The translations under genes and the position numbers were made by a program. Of a stretch of 64,000 nucleotides of DNA, positions 21,189 through 33,179 are shown piece after piece. Source of the DNA: Closterium sp. NIES-65 (lineage: Eukaryota; Streptophyta; Zygnematophyceae; Desmidiales; Closteriaceae); contig CANXME010002087.1 in assembly GCA_948144175.1 (NCBI GenBank), positions 2,849,501 through 2,913,500 on the forward strand, in the 5' to 3' direction. How positions within the stretch are numbered: the first letter of the stretch is position 1; the number at the start of each line of letters is the position of its first letter. The notes beneath the pieces are model-generated. The model made no database searches, had not been told where the DNA came from, and was given only the letters and a program-made list of their open reading frames with translations.

Positions 21189-24100
21189 ATGCAGCCCCAG
21201 CGACGCCGGCGTGAGTCCCTCACGCCCCAGCAGCTGCGTGAGTGGTACGCTGGTTGGGGCTGTAGGGGTGGCGACGCTACTCCTACTACCACTCCTGCTG
21301 CTTCTACTCGTGGTGGCGGCCAGATGCAGCTCCCGCGACCCTCTCGCGTGTCTCTCACGCCTCGCCAGCTTCGTGAGTGGTACGCTCAGAGTGGAGGGTC
21401 TCTTAGTGCTGTTCGCTGCTCTTACGTGATTCGCACTGGTACTCGGACTGGTCAGCCTTGTGGGACACGTAGTCATACACCGTCCCGCTGCTTCGCCCGT
21501 CTGAGCGACGCCTGGCGTACCGTGTTTGGCGACGAGGCTGAGCTTCCCGACTGGGTGGAGTTGCTTAGGCAGAGGGTAGATATATATGCTCTTGACTATG
21601 ATGCTATTCTCACTGCCATGTATGCATTGCCTACTAGTGCTGACCGTGCCGGTCACCTGTGCGTCCCGCCTGACCCAGGTATAGGACCTGCTGCTCTAGC
21701 TACAGGTGAGGCTGCTGCTCTGGGTGCTAGTGAGTCTCCTGCTCCAGGTACAGGTGCGGCTGCTGCTCTAGGTGCTAGTGAGTCTGCTTCCTCAGGTGCG
21801 GGTGAGGCTGTGCTCTCAGGTACCGCGTTGGCTTCGGCCTCCCTCACCTTTACACTTGACTCTGGGGCTTCTCGCTCCTTCTTTCGGGACCGCACCACAC
21901 TCACGCCGCTTGGTCGGCCGGTTGCAGTCTCCCTGGCTGACCCCTCTGGGGGTCCTGTTCTCGCTCACTTCTCCACTGTCCTCCCGTGTCCGGCTGCCCC
22001 CTCGGGCACCCTGTCTGGCCTGTACCTCCCCTCGTTCTCGACGAACTTGGTGAGTGGTGCAGACCTACAGGATGCGGGGGTTCACCAGTTCACTCCTGGA
22101 AGTCAGCGGGTGACCCACTGCACGGACGCACGCACAGGCCGGCACCTGGCCACGTTCTCGCGTCGGCCGGGGTCGAGCCTCTACACCCTGACCACTGAGT
22201 CTCCTCCTCTCCCAGCGTCGGGTCAGGTGTTTGCTGATGCGTCCAGGTCTGGTCCTGAGTCTGCCCCCTGTACTTGTCGCCTCCTGTCTCACGAGACTCT
22301 CCTGTGGCACCACCGTTTTGGCCACCCCTCCTTGCCCCGTCTTCGGAGCATGGCTTCCCGTGTCCTTGTCTCTGGTCTTCCCCAGTCTCTCCCTCCTCTC
22401 CCCTCCGGGCCAGGACCTTCCTGTGTCCCCTGTGTCGAGGGTCGCCTCCGGGCTACTCCTCACTCCTCCCACTTCCCCCCGACAGAGGCTCCCCTGCAGA
22501 CGCTTCACATGGATGTGTGGGGCCCAGCCCCCGTCCGTGGGCAGGATTACGAGCGCTACTTCCTGTTGGTGGTTGACGACTACTCGCGTTACACCACAGT
22601 CCTCCCCTTGCGCAGCAAGGGTGAGGTCACTGAGGTGCTGATCGACTGGATCCGCGAGGCTCGTCTCCGGCTCAGGAAGAGCTTCGGCTCGGACTTTCCT
22701 GTTCTGCGTCTGCACTCGGACAGAGGCGGAGAGTTCTCCTCTGGCCTTCTGCGTGCCTACTGTCGTGCGCGAGGCATCCGCCAGTCCTTCACGCTTCCGG
22801 ACTCACCAGAGCAAAATGGGATTGCTGAGCGCCGCATTGGCATGGTCATGGATGTCGCTCGTACGTCCATGATGCATGCGGCTGCCCCCCATTTTCTGTG
22901 GCCGTTTGCGGTGAGGTACGCGGCGCATCAGCTCAACCTTCACCCCCGGGTCTCTCGGCCTGCGATGTCCCCAGCCTTGCTATGGACATGGAAGGTTGGC
23001 GATGCGTCTGTGTTCCGTGTCTGGGGATCTCGGGCGTTTGTCCGCGACTTGTCTGCGGACAAGCTGTCCCCTCGTGCTGCTCCCTGTGTCTTCCTTGGCT
23101 TCCCCACTGACGCCCCAGGGTGGCAGTTTTACCACCCCTCCTCTCGTCGTGTTCTGTCCTCCCAGGACGTCACGTTCAACGAGTCAGTCCCCTTCTACCG
23201 TCTCTTCCCCTACCGCACTCCTTCCCTCCCCCCTCCTCCGGACTTCCTTGTACCGGTTCCCCCCCCGGTAGACCCCCTCCCCCCTCAGGTTCCTGCCCCC
23301 TCAGGTGTGTCCCAGGTAGACGCCGTTGACCCGGTCGAGGTTACAGGTGACTCTGGTGCTGCTGCGGGTGCTGAGCCTGGGGGTGCTGACTCTGGGGGTG
23401 CTGTGCGCGGGGGTGCTGAGCCTGAGGGTGCTACTGCTGGGGGTACTGGGCTTGCGGGTGCTACTGCGGAGGGTGCGGAGCCTGGGGGTGCTGAGCCGGG
23501 GGGTGCTGTGCCTGGAGGTGATGGGTCTGGGGGTGCTGGGTCGGGAGCTGCTGAGCCTGGGGGTGCTGCGTCTGGAGCTGCTGAGCCTGGGGTTTCTCCT
23601 GCTGCTGCGTCTCGCCGGGAGCCCCTCTCTCCACAGGAGCTGCGCGAGTGGTTCGCTCGCCGCTGGAGGCGTGCTGCTGAGTCTGGAGGTGCTGCTGGAG
23701 CTGGAGCTGGAGCTTCTTCGACCGTCGAGGGTGCGGGTGCTGCCGGTCCCGGAGCTACTGGACCTGCGGGTCCTCCTGGAGCTGGAGCTGCTGAGGGCGT
23801 TGGTGCTGAGCCTATTGCTGTTGGTCCTGCCGCTGGAGGTGTGGGTGGCGCTGGTGCTGTAGCTGAGGGTGCTGGTGCTGTCCATGCTGCGTCTGGAGCT
23901 GCTGAGCCTGGGGTTTCTCCTGCTGCTGCGTCTCGCCGGGAGCCCCTCTCTCCACAGGAGCTGCGCGAGTGGTACGCTCGCCGCTGGAGGCATGCTGCTG
24001 AGTCTGGAGGTGCTGCTGGAGCTCGAGCTGGAGCTTCTTCGACCGTCGAGGGTGCGGGTGCTGCCAGTCCCGGAGGTGCTGGACCTGCGGGTCCTCCTGG

Positions 24101-26474
24101 AGCTGGAGGTGCTGAGGGCGTTGGTGCTGAGCCTACTGCTGTTGGTCCTGCCGCTGGAGGTGTGGGTGGCGCTGGTGCTGTCGCTGAGGGTGCTGGTGCT
24201 GTCCCTGCTGAGTCTAGAGCTGCCGCGCGGCCTCGGCCGTACTTCGTTCCGCTTCTACAGCAGGTTCTTGGTCTTTCTCCTTCAATAGAGTGTCCACAGC
24301 CTGTCCAGTCGCAGTCACTGTTGGAGCCTTCCTCTCCTCTGCCTGCTCCCTCTCCTTACACTGGTCCTACTAGAGGTCTTGCTGAGCGTCGTGAGCCTGC
24401 GTCTCGTCCCGCGTCGCCTGTTCGTGCTGCTCGCACTAGTGGTCGCGGTTCGCGTCAGCGTCCTCCTCCTGTCCCTGGCACGCACCGGATGTCTCTGCGT
24501 CCGTCCACTGCTCCTCTGCGTGCCCCTTTGCCTTCTCCTCCTGAGTCCTCTCTTCCTGCGCTTGCCGACCCTGAGTCGGACTCTCTTCGCGCTGCCAGTC
24601 CTACTGTCACGCGTCTGCTTGCTACTGTCATCACTGACCCCTCTTTTGAGTCCACTGCTGCGTCTGCTCTAGTCGCTGAGCTCGTTGACTTTGCTGCTCG
24701 CTGTCGTCTCGACTACGCTGCTGGTCTTGTTGCTGAGTCTGCGTCTGTCTGTCCTCCGTCCGTCGGGGGTGAGTGTGCTCTTGGCACGGACGTCCTAGAG
24801 GACAGACAGGAGGAGTTACAGTGTCTAGCAGCTGCTTCACCTCATCTCGCGTCTGTACTGCTTGCCCCTGAGGGAGACCCTGATGCACTAGACATCCCGA
24901 CTCCGCGTTCTTACGCGGAGGCCGTAGAGGGTCCCTACTCCTCTCAGTGGCAGGCAGCTATGGATGCAGAGATGGCTTCCTTGAAGTCCACAGGCACCTA
25001 CGTTGACGCAGTTCCCCCTCCTGGGGCGAACATCGTCAGTGGCATGTGGATCTTCAGGGTGAAGCGGCCGCCGGGCTCTCCACCTGTCTTCAAGGCGCGG
25101 TACGTTGCTCGTGGCTTCAGTTAGCGGCAGGGAGTTGACTACTTTCAGACCTTCTCTCCCACCCCGAAGATGACCACTCTTCGGGTGCTGCTGCACATAG
25201 CCGCTCAGCGCGACTACGAGCTTCACTCTCTCGACTTCAGCACTGCGTTCCTGCAGGGTAGCCTGCACGAGGAGATCTGGCTGCGCCGTCCACCTGGCTT
25301 CACTGGGACTTTCCCTCCTGGCACCCAGTGGAGCCTCCGACGGCCAGTCTACGGTCTCCGCCAGGCACCGCGTGAGTGGCACGACACACTGAGGACTACG
25401 CTTGCGGCTCTTGGGTTTGCTCCTTCTACTGCTGACCCGTCGCTGTTTCTGCGCACCGACACTTCACTGCCGCCGTTCTACATCCTCGTGTACGTCGACG
25501 ACTTGGTCTTTGCCACAGCGGACACTGCTGGACTCGCCTACGTGAAGTCCGAACTGCTGAAGAGACACACGTGCACAGACCTGGGTGAACTGCGCAGCTA
25601 CCTTGGCGTGCAGATCACTCGGGACAGAGCACGCCGCACCATTACCTTGACTCAGTCACACATGGTGCAGCAGGTCCTTCAGCGCTTCGGCTTCACGTAC
25701 TCCTCGCCTCAGGCCACTCCTCTGCCTACTCGCCACTCACTCTCAGCTCTGCCTTCGGATGAGTCCGTAGAGTCGAGTGGTCCGTATGCAGAGCTTGTTG
25801 GCTGCCTCATGTACCTGATGACCTGCACACGACCTGACCTTGCATATCCTCTGAGCATTCTTGCACGCTATGTTGCTCCTGGGAGACCCAGACCAGAGCA
25901 CATGGCTGCAGCGAAGAGGGTATTGCGCTACCTGTGCAGTACGTCGGGCATGGGGCTTGTGCTTGGAGGGCGGAGTCCAGTGGTCCTTACCGGCCACGCG
26001 GACGCTTCTTGGGCTGACGACCAGGCTACGCAGCGATCGTCACAGGGTTACACCTTCAGCCTTGGTTCCGGCTCTGTCTCGTGGCGGTCTACTCGCTCGT
26101 CTTCGGTTCTCGGCTCCAGTTGTGAGGCTGAGATCTACGCCGGGGCCATGGCTGCACAGGAGCTTCGCTGGCTCACCTACCTGCTGACTGACCTTGGAGA
26201 GCCGCCTCGTTCTCCTCCAGTGCTGTACGTAGACAACAAGGCCATGCTGGCCTTGTGTCGAGAGCAGCGCTTGGAGCACAGAACGAAGCACATTGCTCTC
26301 CGCTACTTCCTTGCTCGTGAGCTGCAGCAGCGTGGTCAGTTGCGACTTGCGTACGTGGCCTCTGAGGCCAACACTGCTGATGTGTTCACCAAGGCACTCG
26401 CGCCTTGTGATCATCAGCGCTTTTGCACCCAGCTGGGTCTTGTGTCTGTCTTGCCTCACTTGCTCTCCTCTTGA
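21189..26474 (+). pseudogene. gag-pol of copia C, nearly whole
   Basis: A polyprotein region for a cytoplasmic virus-like particle. Parts are two N-terminal copies of an LTPxQLREWYA motif, a cysteine/histidine cluster (C-SYVIRTGTRTGQP-C then H and C), protease (LDSGASRSFF), integrase zinc domain (HHRFGH, CVPC), core (HMDVWGPAPV, HSDRGGEFSS, EQNGIAERR), a long Gly/Ala/Pro-rich linker with pentapeptide repeats and a 321-bp duplication, RT ([25 protein letters not shown]) and RNase H (GHADASWADDQ, CEAEIYAGAMA, VDNKAMLALC). The gag portion looks shorter than that of element E. About one break; otherwise conserved. Confidence 0.88.
23567..24208 (+). repeat. 321-bp in-frame tandem duplication in the linker of copia C
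   Basis: TGCGTCTGGAGCTGCTGAGC occurs at 23567 and again at 23888, and the sequences run in parallel for 321 bp (107 codons) with few changes. Each copy carries the REPLSPQELREW motif and the following Ala/Gly-rich stretch. Confidence 0.85.
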
Positions 26475-26680
26475 CTTTACTTGTACTGTGACATATATAT
26501 ATACCTGCTCTTGCTTGTCTAGTTTTATATATATGTCTGTACTCCTGCATGTGAACTGGCCTCTGGCCCTGCTCTTGTGCTCGGACTGTGTGGTGACTTT
26601 GTGATCCACCCTGAGCTTGCTTTGCTTTGCTTGACTGGTCTTGTGACCCCTTGTTCTCCCCCACTTTGCCTATGGGGGTG

Positions 26681-26812
26681 TGTCAAACATCATATATGTT
26701 ATACTTGTGTAGGCTACAGTGGGTTAGCCTATAGGGGGTACACAATTCTAGGGTTTACTACTTGTACTCTTTTCACTTCTAGTTGATCCATTCCTGTTCG
26801 CTTATTCTCACA
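26681..26812 (+). repeat. 3' LTR of copia C
   Basis: 132 bp, base for base the same as the 5' copy on my reading. It is preceded by CCACTTTGCCTATGGGGGTG and followed by the TCAGG duplication. Confidence 0.92.
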
Positions 26813-27192
26813 TCAGGTGTACCGCACTGTACACGTGCATGATTTCGATCATGGCGTGCTGGACAGCACGGCCGAGAAAAAATCTCGGTCATACATATCA
26901 CGTGAGGGGGTGCTCGGGATTACAGTTGAAAAAAGTGTATCTCTCGTTGACTCACGGAAATGGCGATTTCACGCGAAAGTCATTTCGCTTGGAAGAATAA
27001 TTTCAACACAGGTACAAAACGGTTACTCCGTTTTTTCAAACGGTAAAAGCCGTTATATAACTGTGAGCTCGCATGAAGACATTGGAGCTATAGTGGAGCC
27101 ACATGCGAGTCTCATGCGCGCACACATTCGAGTCAGCAAGGGCAACTGTTACAAGTACAGCTTGAAGACAGTTTTAAACAAGAGGAGGTTAT
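26813..27192. other. non-element DNA, hairpin chain 2
   Basis: 380 bp between copia C and copia D, continuous with the DNA left of C and right of D. No coding region. It consists largely of consecutive perfect hairpins: TGTAC/GTACA (26818-26833), CATGAT/ATCATG (26838-26853), CGTGCTG/CAGCACG (26855-26870), CCGAGA/TCTCGG (26872-26888), GCGAAA/TTTCGC (26973-26988), AAAACGG/CCGTTTT (27016-27034), AACGG/CCGTT (27039-27054), CTCGCATG/CATGCGAG (27068-27109) and AACTGT/ACAGTT (27144-27173). Three of them stand back to back with one-base spacers. Confidence 0.85.
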
Positions 27193-27317
27193 TGTGAAGA
27201 AATGAGGAATGAATGAACTAGCACAAGGTTGGGTACAAGTAGGAAACCCTAGGAAACTGTACCCCATAGTGTCTACCCCACTATAGCCTAGACAAGCTAT
27301 ATAATATGAGTTTGACA
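27193..27317 (-). repeat. 3' LTR of copia D
   Basis: TGTGAAGAAATGAGG to GAGTTTGACA as read on the plus strand. Next to it is the reverse complement of the polypurine module (CACCCCCATAGGCCAAGTGG). Confidence 0.9.
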
Positions 27318-27514
27318 CACCCCCATAGGCCAAGTGGGGGAGAACAAGAGGTCACAAGACCAGTCAAGCAAAGCAAAGCAAGCTCAGGGTGGATCACAAC
27401 GTCACCACACAATCCGAGCACAAGAGCAACGCCAGAAGGCCAGTTCACATGCAAGATCATATATAAAGGTAAACAAGCAAGTGCAGGTATAGAAAGATCA
27501 CAGTACAAGCAAGG

Positions 27515-30500
27515 TCAAGAAGTGAGCAAGTGAGGCCAAGTAGGCATAAGACCTAGGAACGTACAGAAGCGCTGATGATCACAAGGCGGAAGTGCCTTGG
27601 TAAAGATATCACCAGTGTTGGCCTCAGAGGCCACGTAAGCAAGGCGCAGCTGATCACGCTGCTGCAGCTCACGAGCAAGGAAGTAGCGAAGAGCAATGTG
27701 CTTCGTTACGTGCTCCAGTCTGTGCTCCCAACACAAGGCCAGCATGGCCTTGTTGTCAACGTACACAACTGGAGGAGAACGAGGCGGCTCTCCTAGGTCA
27801 GTCAGCAGGTAGGTGAGCCAGAGTAGCTCCTGTGCAGCCATGGCCCCCGCGTAGATCTCAGCCTCACAGCTGGAGCCGGGAACAGAAGACGAGCGGGTAG
27901 ACCGTTACGAAACAGAGCCGGAGCCAAGGCTGAAGGTGTAACCCTGTGACGACCGCTGCGTAGCCTGGTCGTCAGCCCAAGAAGCGTCTGCGTGACCTGT
28001 GAGGACCACTTGACGTCGCCCTCCAAGCACTAGCCCCATGCCCGACATACTGCACAAGTAGCAGCCATGTGCTCTGGTCGGTGTCTCCCAGGAGCAACAT
28101 AGCGTGCCAAGATGCTAAGAGGGTATGCAAGGTCAGGTCGTGTGCAGGTCATCAAGTACATGAGGCAGCCAACAAGCTCTGGGTACGGGCCACTCGGCTC
28201 TACAGACTCATCCGAAGGCAGATCTGAGAGCGAGTGGCGAGTAGACAGAGGAGTGGCCTGAGGCGAGGAGTACGTGAATTCGAAGCGCTGAAGGACCTGC
28301 TGCACCATGTGTGACTGAGTCAGGGTAATGGTGCGTTGTGCTCTGTCCCGGGTGTTCTGCAAGCCAAGGTAGCTGCGCAGTTCACCCAGGTCTGTGCACG
28401 TGTGTCTCTTCTGCAGCTCGGACTTCACGAGGGCGAGTCTAGCAGTGTCAGTAGTGGCAAAGACCAAGTTGTCGACGTAGACAAGGAAGTAGAACGGCGG
28501 CAAAGAGGTGTCGGTGCACAAAAACTGCGACGGGTCGGCTGTAGAAGGAGCAAACCCAAGAGCCGCAAGCGTAGTCCTCAGTGTGTCGTGCCACTCACGG
28601 GGCGCTTGGCGGAGACCGTAGACTGGTCGCCGGAGGCTCCACTGGGTACCAGGAGAAAACGACCCAGTGAAGCCAGGTGGGCGGCGCAGCCAGATCTCCT
28701 TGTGCAGGCTGCCCTGCAAGAAAGCTGTGCAGAAGTCAAGAGAGTGAAGCTTGTAGTCGCGCTGAGCGGCTATGTGCAGCAGCACCCGAAGAGTAGTCAT
28801 CTTCGGGGTGGGAGGGAAGGTCTGAAAGTAGTCAACTCCCTGCCGCTGACTAAAGCCTCGAGCCACGTAACGCGCCTTGAAGAAGATAGGCGGAAAACCC
28901 GGCGCCCGCTTCACCCTGAAAATCCACATGCCACTGACGATGTTCGCCCCACGTGGGGGAACCTCGTCGACGTAGGTGCCTGTGGACTTCCAGGAAGCCA
29001 TCTCTGCGTCCATGGCTGACTGCCACTGAGAGGAGTAGGGACCCTCGATCGCCTCAGCGTACGATCGAGGAGTCGGGATGTCTGGTGCATCCTGGTCTCC
29101 CTCGGGGGCAATCAGCGTGGACACAAGATGAGGCAAAGCAGCAGCAAAACACTGGAACTCCTCCTGCGTGTCCTCAAGGCCGTCCGTGCTAAGAGCACAC
29201 TCACCCTCGACGGACGGAGGACAGACAGACTCAGACTCAACAACAAGACTAGCGGCGTAGTCTAGACGACAGCGAGCTGCAAAGTCGACAAGCTCAACAA
29301 CCAAGGCAGACGCAGCAGTGGACTCAAAGGAAGGGTCAGTGACAACAGTAGCCAGGAGACGCGTGACAGTAGGACTGGCAGCACAAAGAGAGTCAGACTC
29401 TGGGTCACCAAGAATAGGAAGAGAGGACTCTGGAGGAGACGGCAACAGGACACGCAGAGGAGCAGTGGAAGGAAGTAGTGCCATCTGGTGTGTGCCTGGG
29501 ACTGCAGGAGGACGCGGACGCGGAGCATGACCACTAGTGCGAGCAGCACGAACAGGCGACGCAAGACGAGACGCAGGCTCACGACGCTCAGCAAGACCTC
29601 CAGTAGGACCAGTGTAGGGAGAAGGAGCAAGTAGGGGGGAGGCGACTGTGACTGGGACTAGACAGGCTGTGGACACTCTAAGGGAGGAGCAGGACCAGTA
29701 GAGGGCGGGAGACCAAGAACCTGCTCAAGGAGCGGAATAAAGTACGGCCGCGGCCGCGCAGTGCCTCCAGAGCCAGCAGGGACAGCACCAGTACTCCCAG
29801 CGGCAGTCAAGCGCTAGTAGAACCTCCAGCTCCAACAGCGCCAACTCCAGCACCCTCAGACGCACCAGCGCCAGCACAACCACCAGCGCCCACACCCCCA
29901 CAAGCTCCAGCTCCAGCAGCTCCAGCAGATCCAGCAGCACCAACCCCAGTAGGACCGGTAGCTCCAGTACCGCCAGCAGCTCCAGTAGTACCTCCAGCAG
30001 GACCAACTCCAGCAGCCTTAGCAGCACCCCCAGTCCCAGCAGCTCTAGCACCGCCAGTACGAGTACCACCGGGACCAGCAGCAACATTAGTACCTCCAGC
30101 TCTAGCAGCTCGGCTCCAGCGCCCGGCAAACCACTCGCGCAGTTCCTGTGGAGAGAGTGGCTCCCGCCTTGACAAAGCACCGCTAGAGGGCACACGAGCA
30201 GACCCAGCACCCCTAGGCTCCGCACCCCCAGGCTCAGCACCCCCAGGCTCAGCACCCCGAGACTCAGCACCCCCAAGCTCATCACCCCCAGACTCAGCAC
30301 CCCCAGGCTCCGCACCCACAGGCTCAGCACCTCCAGACCCGGCACCCGCGGGCTCAGCAGCTCTAGCAGCACCAGAGTCAACAGCTACCTCGACAGGCTC
30401 GACTGCGTCTACCTGGGACACACCTGACGGGGCATGGCCCTGAGGGGGGAGGGGGTCTACCGGGGGAGGACCTGGCGCAAGGAAGAGCGGCGGCGGGGGG

Positions 30501-32649
30501 AGGGGCGCAGTGCGGTAGGGGAAGAGACGGTAGTAGGGCACCGACTCGTTGAAGGTGACGTCCTGGGAGGACAAAACACAAAGCGAGGTGGGGTGGTAAA
30601 ACTAGCAACGAGGCGCATCAGGGGGGAAGCCAAGGAGGACGCAGGGAACAGCACAGGGGACAACTTGTACGCAGACAAGTCGCGGACAAACGCCCGAGAT
30701 CCCCAGACTCGAAACGCAGACGCATCGCCAACCTTCCCCGTCCACCGCAAGGTGGGGGAGGTCTCTGGCAAGGAGACCCGGGGCTGAAGGTGGAGCTGAT
30801 GCGCTGCGTACTGAACCGCAAACGGCCACAGAAAATGGGGGGCAGCCACATGGATCATGGACGTACGAGGAAAGTCCATGACCATGCCAATGCGGCGCTC
30901 AGCAATCCCATTTTGCTATGGAGAGGTCGGAAGCGTGAAGGTCTGGCGGATGCCCTGTGCACGACAGAAGGCTCCCAGACGGGCAGAGGAAAACTCCCTG
31001 CCTCTGTCAGAGTGCAGACGCAGAACAGGAAAGTCCGAGCCGAAACTCTCTCTGAGCTGGAGACGAGCTGCGCGGATCCAGTCGATCAACACCTCAATGA
31101 CGTCACCCTTGCTGCGCAAGGGGAACACCGTGGTGTAACACGAGTAGTCATCAACCACCAACAGGAAGTAACGCTCGTGACCCTTGCCACGGACGCGGGC
31201 GGGGCCCCACACGTCCATGTGAAGAGTCTGCAGCGGAGCCTCTGTCGGAGGAAACTTGGAGGAGTGAGGGGCGGCGCGCTGTCGCCCCTCAACGCAGGGG
31301 ACGCAGGTAGGGGCAGGCCCCGGAGGTAGGGGAGGGAGAGACCGGGGGAGACCAGAGACAAGGACAAGGGAGGCCATGCCTCGGAGACGAGGCAGGGAGG
31401 GGTGACCAAGGCGGTGGTGCCAAAGGAGAGTCTGGTGAGACAGGAGACGACACGAGTAGGGAGCAGACTCACGACCAGACCTGGACGCTGCAGCAAACAT
31501 CTGACTCGATGCAGCTATCTGACCAGACTCAGCAACCGGAGGAGACTCAGTAATCAGTGTGTACACGCTCGGCCCCGGCCGACGGGTAAACGTGGCCAAG
31601 TGTCGGCCCATCCGTGCACACGTACAGTGGGTCACCCGCTGACTCGCAGGAGTGAACTGGTCAACCCCCCGATTCTGTAGATCAGCTCCACTCACCAAGT
31701 TCGTAGAGAACGAGGGGAGGTAGAGACGTGACAGGGTGCCAGAGGGGGCCGCCGGACAGGGTAAGACAGTGGAGAAGCGAGCAAGGACAGGAACCCCAGA
31801 GGGGTCCGCCACGGAGACCGCAACCGGCCGACTAAGCGGCGTAAGCGTGGTGCGGTCTCGAAAGAAGGAGCGGGAAGCACCCGAGTCAAGAGTGAAGGTG
31901 TGTAAGGCCAGAGACAACGTGGTACCTGAGAGAGCAGACTCACCAGCACCTGGGGCAGCAGACGCACCAGCACCTAGAGCAGCAGCATCACCAGCACCTA
32001 GAGCAGCAGCCTCAATGCCCGGGTCAGGCGGAACACACAGGTAACAGTCACCCTCATCACTAGTAGGCAATGCATACATGGCAGTGAAGATAGCATCATA
32101 GTCAAGAGTATAGATATCTACCCTCAGCCGAAGCAGCTCCACCCAGTCGGGGAGCTCAGCCGCGTCGCCAAACTCTGTAAGCCAGGCGTCGCTCAGACGG
32201 GCGAAGTAGCGGGACTCTGCGTGACCAAACATTCCGCAAGGCTGACCAGCCCGAGCACCAGTGCGAATGACGTACGGACAGCGAGCAGTACCCCGTGACC
32301 CGTCACGTTGAGCGTACCACTCGCGAAGCTACTGGGGCGAAAGGACCGCTCGCGGACGACGCTGAAGCTGCACCTGGCCACTACAAGCAGCTGCCGAACT
32401 ACTCACTCCAGGACGACTCCCACTACGGCCACCCCGACAACCCCAACTAGCATACCACTCACGAAGCTGTTGGGGGGTGAGGGACTCACGCGGGCGACGT
32501 TGCGGCTGCTTGTGGCCACTACAAGCAGCTGTGGAACTTCTCACTCCATGATGACTCCCACTACTGCCACCCCGACAACCCCAACTAGCGTACCACGCAC
32601 GAAGCTGTTGGGGGGTGAGGGACTCACGCGGGTGACGCTGGAGCTGCAT
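27515..32649 (-). pseudogene. gag-pol remains of copia D
   Basis: The gag start carries three drifting copies of RRPRESLTPQQLREWYASWG. The Cys/His cluster follows near 32210-32290. Protease (LDSGASRSFF), integrase (HHRLGHPS, CVPCVEGRQRA, HMDVWGPARV, HSDRG), a linker with EPGGA-type repeats, RT (MDAEMASWKSTGTYVDEV, LVYVDNLVFATT region) and RNase H ([22 protein letters not shown]) come after in copia order. The region is broken in several places. It is most similar to element C in gag layout. Confidence 0.85.
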
Positions 32650-33179
32650 CTGGCCACGCCAGGAGCAGCAGTAGCAGTAGAAAGAGCAGCAGCAGTAAGA
32701 GCAGCAGTAACAGCTGGACGGGCAGGGCAGTGCTCACCAGTGGCGAGAAGGGCAGGCGTACGATGGCGGCAACGGCGAGGCCGCTACCACTGTAGAGCGA
32801 GAGCTCCGCGACAGTTGCAGGGGTGGCTGCTCCAGGGGCGGCAGTTGTAGGGGCGGCTGCTGCAGGGGCGGCTGCTCCGGGGGTGGATGCTACAGTGGCG
32901 GCTGCTCCAGGGGCGACTGCTGCAGTAGCGGCTGCTCTAGGGGCGGCTGCTGCAGTGGCGGATGCTGCAGTGGCGGCTGCTCCGGGGGCGGCTGCTACAG
33001 TGGCGGCTGCTCCGGGGGCGACTGCTGCAGTGGCGGCTGCTCCAGGGGCGGCTGCTGCAGTGGCGGCTGCTCTGGGGGCGGCTACTGCAGTGGCGGCTGC
33101 TCCAGGGGCGGCTGCTGTAGTGGCGGCTGCTCAAGGGGCGGCTCGGCTGCTGGGCGACTCGGCAGCTCAGCTGTTGGGC

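Larger units (their letters stand above)
20079..26812 (+). mobile_element. Ty1/copia element C, young, nearly whole
   Basis: A 6.7-kb copia element with 132-bp LTRs that I read as identical, flanked by TCAGG (20074-20078, 26813-26817). The primer site TGGTATAGAGCGGG follows the left LTR at 20211. Next come a GC-rich repeat leader (about 20275-20750), the conserved block shared with non-autonomous elements (about 20755-20820), gag-pol (21189-26474), the 3' untranslated block and the polypurine module before the right LTR. Identical LTRs point to very recent insertion. The coding region looks nearly whole, with about one break. Confidence 0.93.

Noticed and set aside
23326-24288. Leu/Val-rich frames in the linker of copia C and its relatives
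   Set aside because: Shifted-frame reading of the EPGGA repeats of the real polyprotein.
27001-27060. Hairpins at AACGG/CCGTT considered as transcription terminators
   Set aside because: There is no adjacent gene and they are part of a longer chain of unrelated hairpins in an apparently nuclear, eukaryotic sequence.
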